From Actinomadura sp. GC306 (GTDB taxonomy: Bacteria > Actinomycetota > Actinomycetes > Streptosporangiales > Streptosporangiaceae): a stretch of DNA of 64,000 bases. Shown in pieces: positions 26,388 through 34,482 of this stretch (position 1 is its first letter; every line of letters starts with the position of its first letter). The position numbers were made by a program, and so were the translations under genes. The notes under the pieces were generated by a model, which was not told where the DNA came from, ran no database searches, and saw only the letters and a program-made list of their open reading frames with translations. The stretch lies in contig NZ_SMKM01000001.1 of NCBI RefSeq assembly GCF_004348665.1, positions 1 to 64,000 of the forward strand, in the 5' to 3' direction.

Positions 26388-27179
26388 TCAGTCGAGGATG
26401 TCGATCACGGAGGTGGCCTCCCGCCCGCGGAGGACCAGTTCGTCGGCCACCTGGAGGTGCCGGTGCCAGAAACGTTCGGCGGCGGGCCCGTCGCCGGCCC
26501 GGACGAGCGTGACGAGCTTCGCGTAGGCGCGGAGGGCGCGGGGGTAGTCGCCGTGCGCACCGGTCGCCTCGTGGGCGCGGACCGACGCCTGGGTCTGCCG
26601 CAGGATGATCTCGTGCACCATCCCCGCCATCAGCGCGAGCGTCCGGTTGCCGGACAGCTCGACGAGCCGCAGGTGGAAGCGCGCGCTGTCGACCGCGAAC
26701 CGCTCGTAGTCGGTGACCGAGGCGCGCGCGTTGTCCAGCTCCTCCTCCAGGGCCGCGTACCGCTCGTCGTCACCGCTGAGGGCGAGCAGCCGGGCCGCGG
26801 GCGGCTCGATCGCGCTGCGCGCCTGGTACACGTCGCCGAGCGTGGCCTTGCCGAGCTGGAGCAGGAGCGAGGCGGGCCGGGCGACCGCCTCCGGGCCGGG
26901 CAGGGTCACCCGGGCGCCGGTGCGGGAGCCGCGGCGCAGCTCGATCAGCCCCTCGGACTCCAGCACCCGGAACGCCTCGCGGAGCGTGGGGCGGGAGACC
27001 CCGAAGTGCTCCATGAGCGTGGCCTCGTTGGGCAGGAAGTCGCCCTCGGTGAGGGAGCCCTCCACGATGCGGCGCCGCAGCCGGCGCGCCACCAGCTCGC
27101 CGGTCTTGGGGGCGCGGACCCCGCCGCCCCGGCCGCCCGCGGGCAGGCCGTGCCGTGTCCCCGAGTCCGGCAGTGCCAT
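26388..27179 (-). CDS. Single-unit FadR/GntR transcriptional regulator
   Basis: A 263-residue regulator of the usual size: winged helix about residues 22-90 (recognition helix VSRPTLREAFRVLE) and FCD domain about 105-255, in which Asp/His positions (for example HLRLVELSGN) would bind a metal and an acyl or organic-acid ligand. The ATG at 27179 has GGGGAG about 9 bases upstream; longer in-frame starts lack this. It is divergent from the ACAD at 27287 and convergent with the ACAD at 26327, so it probably controls the transcript starting at 27287 and its own. It differs clearly from the three tandem regulators. Confidence 0.88.
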   Translation of the reverse strand: MALPDSGTRHGLPAGGRGGGVRAPKTGELVARRLRRRIVEGSLTEGDFLPNEATLMEHFGVSRPTLREAFRVLESEGLIELRRGSRTGARVTLPGPEAVARPASLLLQLGKATLGDVYQARSAIEPPAARLLALSGDDERYAALEEELDNARASVTDYERFAVDSARFHLRLVELSGNRTLALMAGMVHEIILRQTQASVRAHEATGAHGDYPRALRAYAKLVTLVRAGDGPAAERFWHRHLQVADELVLRGREATSVIDILD

Positions 27180-27236
27180 CGACGATCGCTCCCCGTGCGG
27201 TTGGTGAATCATGACTGACCAGCCGTTCAAGATTAG

Positions 27237-27254
27237 TAGATAACCTAGTCAACC
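27237..27254. promoter_or_regulatory. Operator-like element in the GntR/ACAD divergent region
   Basis: TAGATAACCTAGTCAACC matches, with one gap, the minus strand of the palindrome region at 52918-52900 (TAGATTAACCTGGTTAAC). It lies between two diverging starts (27179 and 27287). The preceding ATTAGTAG (27232-27239) recurs at 33487-33480 on the minus strand. Confidence 0.45.
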
Positions 27255-27286
27255 ATGTAATTTCCGTCGGGAAGAAGGATGCCACC

Positions 27287-28477
27287 GTGGAGTTCGGTGC
27301 CGGTACGCCGCTGGAGGAGTTCCGCGCGCAGGTCCGCGCGTTCGTCGCGGCCCACGCCCCCGGTTTCCGGGTCAGGTCGGGGGTGCGCAGCCCGGAGGAC
27401 GCCGCCGAGCTGAAGGAGCTGCAGCGCTGGACGGCCGAGCTGTACGCCGCCGGCTACATCGGCGCCGACTGGCCCGCGGAGTACGGCGGGACGCCCGGCC
27501 ACGACCCGCTGCGGCAGTTCGTGGTGGGGGAGGAGATCGCGCGGGCCCGCGCGCCGATGCCCGCGAGCGGCGGCTCGCTCGCCGCGCACGCGCTGATCCG
27601 GTTCGGCACGCAGGAGCAGAAGCGGCGGTACCTGCCGCGGATCCGGTCCGGCGAGGACGTGTGGTGCCAGCTGTTCAGCGAGCCCGAGGCCGGCAGCGAC
27701 CTCGCGTCGCTGCGGACCACGGCGGTGCGGGACGGCGACGACTGGGTCGTCTCCGGGCAGAAGGTCTGGACGACCAACGGGCACTGGTCGCGGTACGGCT
27801 ACCTGCTGGCGCGCACCGACCCAGGCGCGCCCAAGCACAAGGGCATCAGCGCGTTCGTCCTCGACATGAGCCTGCCGGGGGTGCAGGTCCGCCCGCTGCG
27901 GGAGCTGACCGGCACCTCCGACTTCAACGAGGTGTTCTTCGACGACGTCCGGCTGCCCGCCGGCGCCCTCATCGGCGAGCCCGGGCAGGGCTGGCTGATC
28001 GCCAACGCGTCCCTCGCCGAGGAGCGCAACGGCGTGGGCGTCTCTGTCGTGCAGCTCCAGATGGCCTGGAAGGACCTCGTCGCCCTCGCCCGCGAGATCG
28101 TCGTGGACGGCCGCCCGGCCCTGGAACTCGACGACGTGCGCCAGCGGCTCGCCAGGTTCCGCGCCGAGGTGGACGCCTGCGCGCTGCTCGCCCACACGTC
28201 GATGGCGCGGTGGCGGGCGGGCCGGGAGCGGATGATCGACGCCCCGGCGACCAAGCTGGCGTTCAGCGAGCTGAACCTGCGCATGGCCGAGTACGCCGTG
28301 TCCCTGCCCGGCGCGGCCGGCGTCCTCACCGAGGACGATCCGGACGCCGTCGCCGGGGGCCGCTGGCAGGACGCCTACCTGTACGCCCGCGCGTACACGA
28401 TCGCCGGCGGCAGCTCGGAGATCATGCGCAACATCATCGCCGAGCGCGCCCTCGGCCTGCCCCGCGAACCCCGCTGA
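27287..28477 (+). CDS. Acyl-CoA dehydrogenase, likely partner subunit
   Basis: A 396-residue ACAD starting at a GTG with AAGGA about 8 bases upstream. It has the FAD-contacting WCQLFSEPEAGSDLASL region, the VSGQKVWTT motif and the C-terminal TIAGGSSEIMRNIIAERALGLPR, the FadE29-like signature that holds the adenine/FAD contact of the heteromeric class. Together with the 363-residue ACAD at 25236 it would form an alpha2beta2 enzyme acting on a bulky acyl-CoA. It opens a transcript with two ligases and a small unknown protein. Confidence 0.9.
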   Translation: MEFGAGTPLEEFRAQVRAFVAAHAPGFRVRSGVRSPEDAAELKELQRWTAELYAAGYIGADWPAEYGGTPGHDPLRQFVVGEEIARARAPMPASGGSLAAHALIRFGTQEQKRRYLPRIRSGEDVWCQLFSEPEAGSDLASLRTTAVRDGDDWVVSGQKVWTTNGHWSRYGYLLARTDPGAPKHKGISAFVLDMSLPGVQVRPLRELTGTSDFNEVFFDDVRLPAGALIGEPGQGWLIANASLAEERNGVGVSVVQLQMAWKDLVALAREIVVDGRPALELDDVRQRLARFRAEVDACALLAHTSMARWRAGRERMIDAPATKLAFSELNLRMAEYAVSLPGAAGVLTEDDPDAVAGGRWQDAYLYARAYTIAGGSSEIMRNIIAERALGLPREPR

Positions 28478-28515
28478 CCGGCCCGTCCCTCGTCCCGCCC
28501 CCCAAGGAGGACGCC

Positions 28516-30024
28516 GTGCACCTGTCCAGGCTCGCCGAGCGGCATCCCGCCAAGCCCGCCGTGATCGAGGCGGCGACCGGCGCGGTCACCACTTACCGCG
28601 AACTGGACGAGGCGTCCCTGCGCCTCGCCCGGCTGCTCGCCGAGCGCGGGTTCGGACCGGGCGACCACGCCGCGCTGCTCATGGACAACGGCGCGGGCTA
28701 CTTCACCGCCGCCTGGGCCTGCCAGCGGTCCGGGCTGTACTGGACGCCGGTCAACCACCACCTCACCGCCGGCGAGGCCGCCTACATCGTCCGCGACTGC
28801 GGCGCCCGCGCCCTGATCGCGTCCGGCGCGCTGGGCGGCGCCGCGCGGGAGGTCGCCGACGCCTGCCCGGACCTCGCGGTGCGGCTGATCGACGGGGACG
28901 GCGACCCGCCCGAAGGCTTCGAGGACCTGCGCGCGGCCACCGCGCCCTACCCCGCCGAGGAGCCGGCGGACGAGCGCGAGGGCTACTACATGTTCTACTC
29001 GTCCGGCACGACCGGGCGGCCCAAGGGCATCCTCCCCGAGTCGGCCGGGGAGCCGTTCGGCACCGGGCGCAGGCTCGACCAGGTGCTGCCCGCGCTGTTC
29101 GGGTTCGGGCCCGACACCGTCTACCTGTGCCCCGCGCCGCTCTACCACGCCGCCCCCACGGGCTGGACGCTCGGCACGATGCGCAACGGCGGCACGGTCG
29201 TCCTCATGGACCGCTTCGACGCCGAGCGGACGCTGGAGCTCATCGAGCGGCACCGGGTGACGCACGTCCAGTTCGTCCCGACGATGCTCGTCCGGATGCT
29301 CAAGCTCCCGGACGAGGTCCGCGCCCGGTACGACCTGTCGAGCCTCCGGACGGTCGTGCACGCCGCCGCGCCCTGCCCGGTCGAGGTGAAGCGCCGGATC
29401 ATCGAGTGGTTCGGGCCGGTCGTGTACGAGTACTACTCCGGCAGCGAGGGAAACTGCTTCTTCCTCATCGACTCCGCCGACTGGCTCGCCCATCCCGGCT
29501 CGGTCGGCCGTCCCACGTTCGGCGCGGTGCACGTCCTCGACGACGATGGGCGGGAGCTGCCCGCCGGCGAGGTCGGCACCGTCTGGTTCGAGGGCGCGCC
29601 GGCCTTCCGGTACCACAACGACCCGGAGAAGACGGCCGGGGCGTACAACGACCGGGGCTGGAGCACGCTCGGCGACCTCGGCCACGTGGACGGCGAGGGC
29701 TACCTCTACCTGGTGGACCGCCGGGCCGACCTGATCCTCAGCGGCGGCGTCAACGTCTACCCGCGGGAGATCGAGGACGTCCTCACCGTCCACCCGGCGG
29801 TCGCCGACGTCGCCGTGGTCGGGGCGCCGGACCCGGAGATGGGGCAGCGGGTGCGCGCCGTCGTCCAGCCCGCGGACCCGGCCGCCGCCGGCCCGCGACT
29901 GGCCGCCGAGCTGATCGCCCACTGCCGGGACCGCCTGGCCGGCTACAAGTGCCCGCGCACCATCGAGTTCACCGGGGAACTGCCCCGGACGCCGACCGGC
30001 AAGCTGCTGCGCCGGCTGCTGTAG
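28516..30024 (+). CDS. Acyl-CoA ligase (AMP-forming), second of five
   Basis: A 502-residue ligase from a GTG with AAGGAGG 6 bases upstream. Motifs: YSSGTTGRPKGI (P-loop), YYSGSEGN (A5), GWSTLGDLGHVDGEGY and LVDRRADLILSGGVNVYP (hinge), PRTPTGKLLRR (catalytic Lys). It resembles the fifth ligase at 50498 more than the others; both have the HHTVYLCPAPLYHAAP-like pocket region and begin immediately at the adenylation domain. It follows the ACAD by 38 bases. Substrate unknown; the family includes fatty-acid and bile-acid-type ligases. Confidence 0.9.
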   Translation: MHLSRLAERHPAKPAVIEAATGAVTTYRELDEASLRLARLLAERGFGPGDHAALLMDNGAGYFTAAWACQRSGLYWTPVNHHLTAGEAAYIVRDCGARALIASGALGGAAREVADACPDLAVRLIDGDGDPPEGFEDLRAATAPYPAEEPADEREGYYMFYSSGTTGRPKGILPESAGEPFGTGRRLDQVLPALFGFGPDTVYLCPAPLYHAAPTGWTLGTMRNGGTVVLMDRFDAERTLELIERHRVTHVQFVPTMLVRMLKLPDEVRARYDLSSLRTVVHAAAPCPVEVKRRIIEWFGPVVYEYYSGSEGNCFFLIDSADWLAHPGSVGRPTFGAVHVLDDDGRELPAGEVGTVWFEGAPAFRYHNDPEKTAGAYNDRGWSTLGDLGHVDGEGYLYLVDRRADLILSGGVNVYPREIEDVLTVHPAVADVAVVGAPDPEMGQRVRAVVQPADPAAAGPRLAAELIAHCRDRLAGYKCPRTIEFTGELPRTPTGKLLRRLL

Positions 30025-30056
30025 GTGACTCGGTCACCCTTGTTTGGGAGGACGAT

Positions 30057-30368
30057 ATGAAGCTGCGTCCCGGCCTGCAACTGGCCAGCGCCGTTGACGG
30101 AACCAGGATGGTCGTGGTCCGCGCACCGGCCGAAGAGGTCGAGGTGACCTGCGGCGGCGCGCCCATGGCCGACGCCGCGCAGGCGGCGGCCCCGGCCCCC
30201 GGCTCCGCCGACCCGGCGCGGCGGGCCGGGACCCTGCTCGGCAAGCGCTACGCCGACGAGGCCCTCGGGATCGAGCTGCTGTGCACCAAGGCGGGTGAGG
30301 GAACCGTCGAGGTGAACGGCGCCGCGCTGCCCGTCAAGGACGCCAAGCCGCTGCCCGCCTCCGACTGA
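30057..30368 (+). CDS. Small conserved-looking protein of unknown function between two ligases
   Basis: A 103-residue soluble protein starting MKLRPGLQLASAVDGTRMVVVRAP. Two Cys-containing blocks stand out: VTCGGAPM (residues 31-38) and IELLCTKAGEGTVEVNG near residue 80. A Pro/Ala linker lies between them. GGGAGGA is 6 bases before the ATG. I recall similar short proteins beside acyl-CoA ligases in mycobacteria and relatives, but I cannot name the family or a function. The two cysteines could bind metal or be modified. Its position between two ligases in a dense operon suggests a role in the same acyl-CoA step. Confidence 0.7.
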   Translation: MKLRPGLQLASAVDGTRMVVVRAPAEEVEVTCGGAPMADAAQAAAPAPGSADPARRAGTLLGKRYADEALGIELLCTKAGEGTVEVNGAALPVKDAKPLPASD

Positions 30369-30445
30369 CCGCCCGCCCCGACGACTCGCCCCCGACGACT
30401 CCGCCCGGCGGCCTCCGCCGGGCGGACCGGCCGACTGGAGCACGG

Positions 30446-31945
30446 ATGAACGTGACGATGCTGCTGGAGATGGCGGCGGACGGCTTCGGCGACCGGGTCG
30501 TGCTCGGTCCCCGCGGCGGCGGCCTGACCGCGTCCCGGCTGCGGGCGCTCGCCGCAGCCGCCGCCGGACGTGTGCGCGAATCCGGTGCGGAGGCGGTCGT
30601 CCACCTCGCCGAGAACGGCCCCGCGTTCCCGGTGGCCTTCTTCGCGGCGGCCTACGCGGGCGTCCCGCTGGTCCCGGTGAACTACCGGCTCGGCGAGGAC
30701 CAGCTGGGCCGCCTGCTCGCCCGGCACCCCAAGGCGTACGGCATCGCCGGCGAGGACCGGCACGAGGCCCTCCGCGGCGCGGGCCTGCCGGTCCGCACCC
30801 CGGCCGACTTCCTGCACGAAGCCGGCGAGGCCGCAGCGGGGGCCGATGCCCCGGAGGCACAGGCCGATCCCGACGCCACCGCGGTGCTGATCTACACCAG
30901 CGGAACCACGTCCGAGCCCAAGGGCGTGGTGCTGCGCCACCACCACCTGACCTCGTACGTGCTGGGGACGGTGGAGTTCGCGGCGGCGGGCGAGGACGAT
31001 GCGGCCCTGATGAGCGTCCCGCCGTACCACATCGCCGCGGTGTCCAACGTGCTCACCAACCTCTACGCGGGGCGGCGCTGCCTCACGCTGCCCTCGTTCA
31101 CCCCGGACGGGTGGCTCGCCCTCGTGCGGGCCGAGGGCGTGACCAACGCGATGGTGGTCCCGACGATGCTCGCCCGCATCATGGACGCCCCCGGGCTGGA
31201 CCGGTCGGTCCCGAGCCTGCACGCCCTCGCCTACGGCGGCGCGAAGATGCCGCCGCGCGTCATCGAGCGGGCGCTGCGCGAATGGCCGCACGTCGACTTC
31301 GTCAACGCCTACGGCCTGACCGAGACCAGTTCGACCATCGCGGTCCTCGGCCCCGACGACCACCGCGCCGCCCTCACCTCGGACGACCCGGACGTGCGGG
31401 CCAGGCTCGGATCGGCCGGGCGGCCCGTCCCGTCCGTCGAGCTGGAGATCCGCGATGATGACGGCCGGGTGCTGCCGGACGGGGCGAGCGGCCGGATCTG
31501 GGTGCGCGGCGAGCAGGTCTCCGGCGAGTACGCGGGGCAGGGCCCCTCGGTCGACGAGCGCGGCTTCTTCGACACCCGGGACCACGGCCGCCTCGACGGC
31601 GGCTACCTGTTCGTCGAGGGCCGCGCCGACGACACCATCATCCGGGGCGGGGAGAACATCGCGCCCGCCGAGATCGAGGACGTCCTGCTCCGCCGCCCCG
31701 ACGTGGCGGACGCGGCCGTCGTCGGCGTACCCGACGACGAGTGGGGGCAGCGCATCGAGGCGGTGGTCGTGCCCGTGGCCGGGGCCGTCCTCGACCCGGA
31801 GGAGCTGCGCGGCCACATCAGGGCGCGGCTGCGCGGCTCCAAGACGCCCGACCGCATCGCCTGCTGGCCGGAGCTTCCCCGCACCCCGACCGGCAAGCTC
31901 GTCAAGCGCGACATCGTCACCGCGCTGACCGCGGCACAGCCCTGA
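30446..31945 (+). CDS. Acyl-CoA ligase (AMP-forming), third of five
   Basis: A 499-residue ligase with P-loop YTSGTTSEPKGV, A5 AYGLTETSSTIAVLG, hinge region FDTRDHGRLDGGYLFVEGRADDTIIRGGENI and catalytic Lys in PRTPTGKLVKR. The GGENIAPAEIEDVL and AYGLTETSS regions are of the medium-chain/aryl-CoA type and differ from the second ligase, so different substrates or pathway stages are likely. It is the last gene of the transcript, convergent with the tandem GntR gene (24-base gap). Confidence 0.9.
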   Translation: MNVTMLLEMAADGFGDRVVLGPRGGGLTASRLRALAAAAAGRVRESGAEAVVHLAENGPAFPVAFFAAAYAGVPLVPVNYRLGEDQLGRLLARHPKAYGIAGEDRHEALRGAGLPVRTPADFLHEAGEAAAGADAPEAQADPDATAVLIYTSGTTSEPKGVVLRHHHLTSYVLGTVEFAAAGEDDAALMSVPPYHIAAVSNVLTNLYAGRRCLTLPSFTPDGWLALVRAEGVTNAMVVPTMLARIMDAPGLDRSVPSLHALAYGGAKMPPRVIERALREWPHVDFVNAYGLTETSSTIAVLGPDDHRAALTSDDPDVRARLGSAGRPVPSVELEIRDDDGRVLPDGASGRIWVRGEQVSGEYAGQGPSVDERGFFDTRDHGRLDGGYLFVEGRADDTIIRGGENIAPAEIEDVLLRRPDVADAAVVGVPDDEWGQRIEAVVVPVAGAVLDPEELRGHIRARLRGSKTPDRIACWPELPRTPTGKLVKRDIVTALTAAQP

Positions 31946-31969
31946 CCCGTCCCGCCCGGCCGTCCGGGG

Positions 31970-33394
31970 TCAGGGCTCCAGCGCCCGGAGGTGCCGGCTC
32001 ATCCGATGCCGGGCCAGACTCACGTCGCCCGCCAGCACCGCGTCGGCGATCTTCTCGTGGACCGCCGCCTCCGCCGCCGACTCCGCCCCGGCCTCGCCGG
32101 GGACGCGGATCAGGCTGAGCTCCGCCAGCACGGCGGTGAACAGCGCCAGCAGCCGGTTGCGGCTCAGCCGCGCCAGCGCCGCGTGCACCTCCACGGCCGC
32201 GGCCGCGGGCGGGGCCGCGGGGTCGAGCTCGCGGCCGAGGGCGGCCTTGAGGTCGGCGGTGTCGCCGTGCGGGGCGAGGGCGGCGGCCAGCTCGACCGCC
32301 TTGAGCTCGACGGCCGTCCGCACCTCGAACACGTCACCGGGCTCGACCTGCAGGTAGCGCAGGTACAGGGCGAGCGCGTCGACGACCCGGGCCGGGTCGG
32401 GGGCCTGGACGACGAGCCCGCCGCCGGGGCCCTGCCGCATGCGGGCGACGCCGTTGTGCTCCAGGATCCGCACGGCCTCCCGGAACACGGCCCGGCTGAC
32501 CTCCAGCTCCTCGCACAGGCTCGCCTCGTTGCCGAGCACCTCGCCGGTGGGCCAGCCGCGCCGCCGGATCTCCTGGCGGACCAGCAGCGCCACCTTCTCC
32601 GGGAGCTTGCCCCCGATGGCCCCGATGACCGGCCCCGCGAGCTGCTCGGCGAGTGACTCGGCGGGCTCGCCGGGCGGCCGCGCGCGCTCCGCGGCCTGCG
32701 CCTCGCGCACCCGGTCCAGCCAGGCGCGCTCGCCGTCTAGCTGGCTGCGCACGCGCCGCTCGGCCTTGACCTCGTCGCCCGAGACGATCGCCTCCGCGAT
32801 GGCCGGGAGCGCCCGCCGGCGGGCGCCGGCCGCCTTCTCGCCCAGCCGGTACCCGTCGGCGGGGACGCCGGCGAGGGCGCCGGTCACCCGGGTGAGCGTC
32901 GGGATGAAGATCGAGAGCACCGGGTTGTGCGTCGCCTGGGCGATCGCGACGCTCAGCGGGCGGTCGACGCGGTCGTCGGCGGCGACCGCGCGCAGGTGGG
33001 CGATGTCCTCCTCGCCGATCCGCCGCGCGGCCAGCCGCGCGGCGAGCACCTCCAGGGTGCTGCGGGCCTCGTACAGCTCGCCGACCGACACGTCCGCGAA
33101 GTGGAAGAACGCGGCCACCGCCTCGGCGACGACCGCGCCGGCCGGGGCCCGCACCACGAGGCCGCCGCCGCGGCCGCGGCGCATCGCCGCGACCTGCTTG
33201 TACTCCAGGATGCTGATCGCCTCGCGCACCACGGCGCGGGAGACACCGTAGCGCTCGATCAGCCGCGCCTCGGAGCCGATCGCCGCACCGACCGGCCAGC
33301 CGCGCTCGACGATCTCGTCCTCGATGCGCCGGGCCACGTGCTCGGCGAGCTTGCGCCGGGGCGCGGCGGGGGACGGCTGCGACGGCGCGGTCAA
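31970..33394 (-). CDS. Tandem-duplicated FadR/GntR regulator (third copy)
   Basis: A 474-residue regulator with two GntR-FadR units: winged helix 1 (about 14-80), FCD 1 (90-230), winged helix 2 (264-328), FCD 2 (335-470). The wing motif is RRGRGGGL at 72-79 and RQGPGGGL at 320-327. The N-terminal leader is much shorter than in the two copies at 8.8-11.9 kb. It is divergent from the crotonase that begins the 15-gene catabolic/transport run and convergent with the third ligase, so the long run is its likely target. Confidence 0.88.
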   Translation of the reverse strand: MTAPSQPSPAAPRRKLAEHVARRIEDEIVERGWPVGAAIGSEARLIERYGVSRAVVREAISILEYKQVAAMRRGRGGGLVVRAPAGAVVAEAVAAFFHFADVSVGELYEARSTLEVLAARLAARRIGEEDIAHLRAVAADDRVDRPLSVAIAQATHNPVLSIFIPTLTRVTGALAGVPADGYRLGEKAAGARRRALPAIAEAIVSGDEVKAERRVRSQLDGERAWLDRVREAQAAERARPPGEPAESLAEQLAGPVIGAIGGKLPEKVALLVRQEIRRRGWPTGEVLGNEASLCEELEVSRAVFREAVRILEHNGVARMRQGPGGGLVVQAPDPARVVDALALYLRYLQVEPGDVFEVRTAVELKAVELAAALAPHGDTADLKAALGRELDPAAPPAAAAVEVHAALARLSRNRLLALFTAVLAELSLIRVPGEAGAESAAEAAVHEKIADAVLAGDVSLARHRMSRHLRALEP

Positions 33395-33469
33395 CGGCGC
33401 ACTCCGGTCGGGTCGGGTACCTCGGTCGGGCGAACCGGATGAATCCTAGCGAGCATCTTGGCGGCCACA

Positions 33470-33489
33470 CCTAAATATGCTACTAATTT
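33470..33489. promoter_or_regulatory. AT-rich operator/promoter element before the tandem GntR gene and the long operon
   Basis: On the minus strand this reads AAATTAGTAGCATATTTAGG. ATTAGTAG followed by ATA and TAG recurs at 27232-27248 on the plus strand. It lies in the 240-base gap between divergent starts at 33394 and 33635. The rest of that gap contains no gene that I can support. Confidence 0.4.
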
Positions 33490-33634
33490 CCCCACGGAAG
33501 CGCGAGTCGCAGGTCCGGGCCGATGGCCCGGGCCAAGGCGCCCGGGTCACTCCGCCCCCGGCGGAGTTCCGGAGACGGTGCAGCGTCTCGGCTTGCGGCG
33601 AGTGATTGCTGTCCGGCAGGAAGAGGTAGATCAG

Positions 33635-34468
33635 GTGGTCCCTGCGGCGGACGACGCGGCGACATCGCGTCCTGACGGCCCGATTCGCAGCGAAACATCC
33701 AACGAAATAGCTCTGATCACCCTGAACCGGCCCGAGCGCCTCAACGCATTCACGGCCGAGATGCGCGAGCTGTACCTGGCGGCGCTCGACCGGGCCGACC
33801 GCGACCCGGAGGTCCGGGCGATCGTGGTGACGGGGGCCGGGCGGGCGTTCAGCGCCGGCGCCGACTTCAAGGCCCTGGAAGGGCTCGACGCCGAGACGAT
33901 GCGGGCGCGCTCGGCCGCGCAGAGGCACCCCTTCGACCGCGCCATGCGGCTCCGGAAACCGCTGATCGCCGCGGTGAACGGGCCCGTCGCCGGCATCGGC
34001 GTGGCGCACGCGCTCATGGCCGACGTCCGCTTCGCCGCCCCGGAGGCGACCTTCACCACCGCGTTCGCCAGGCTCGGGCTGACCGCCGAGGGCGGCACCG
34101 CCTGGCTGCTGTCCCGGCTCGTCGGGACGGCCCGCGCGCTCGACCTGCTGTACTCCTCCCGCCCGGTCGGGGCCGCGGAGGCCGAGCGCATCGGCCTCGT
34201 CCAGTGGATCGTTCCAGCGGACGAGCTCGTCGACCGCGCCCGCGCCTACGCCGCCGGCCTCGCCGCGAACTCCGCCCATTCGCTGACCCGGATGCGCGAG
34301 CAGGTGCACGCCGCCTGGGAGCAGGACTGGCGCACCGCCTACGCGTACTCCCAGGACCTCGTCTACGAGAGCCTCGACCGCCCCGAGTTCGCCGAGCTCG
34401 CCGCCCGCCGCTCCGCCGTGCGGGCCGCCGGGTCCGGCACCGCCCCGTCCCGTCCCAGCAGCGCATGA
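33635..34468 (+). CDS. Enoyl-CoA hydratase/isomerase (crotonase fold), first of four
   Basis: A 277-residue crotonase-fold enzyme. GRAFSAGADFKAL forms one half of the CoA oxyanion hole and PVAGIGVAHALMADVRFAA the other. LGLTAEGGTAWLLSRLVG carries one acidic residue in the active-site region. The frame is open from 33458, but the GTG at 33635 has AGGAAGAGG 8 bases upstream and leaves a normal N-terminal length. It is the first gene of the 15-gene run and overlaps or nearly abuts the NDP-forming synthetase. Hydration of a 2-enoyl-CoA or isomerisation are both possible. Confidence 0.85.
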   Translation: MVPAADDAATSRPDGPIRSETSNEIALITLNRPERLNAFTAEMRELYLAALDRADRDPEVRAIVVTGAGRAFSAGADFKALEGLDAETMRARSAAQRHPFDRAMRLRKPLIAAVNGPVAGIGVAHALMADVRFAAPEATFTTAFARLGLTAEGGTAWLLSRLVGTARALDLLYSSRPVGAAEAERIGLVQWIVPADELVDRARAYAAGLAANSAHSLTRMREQVHAAWEQDWRTAYAYSQDLVYESLDRPEFAELAARRSAVRAAGSGTAPSRPSSA

Positions 34469-34482
34469 AGGAGTTGTCCACC

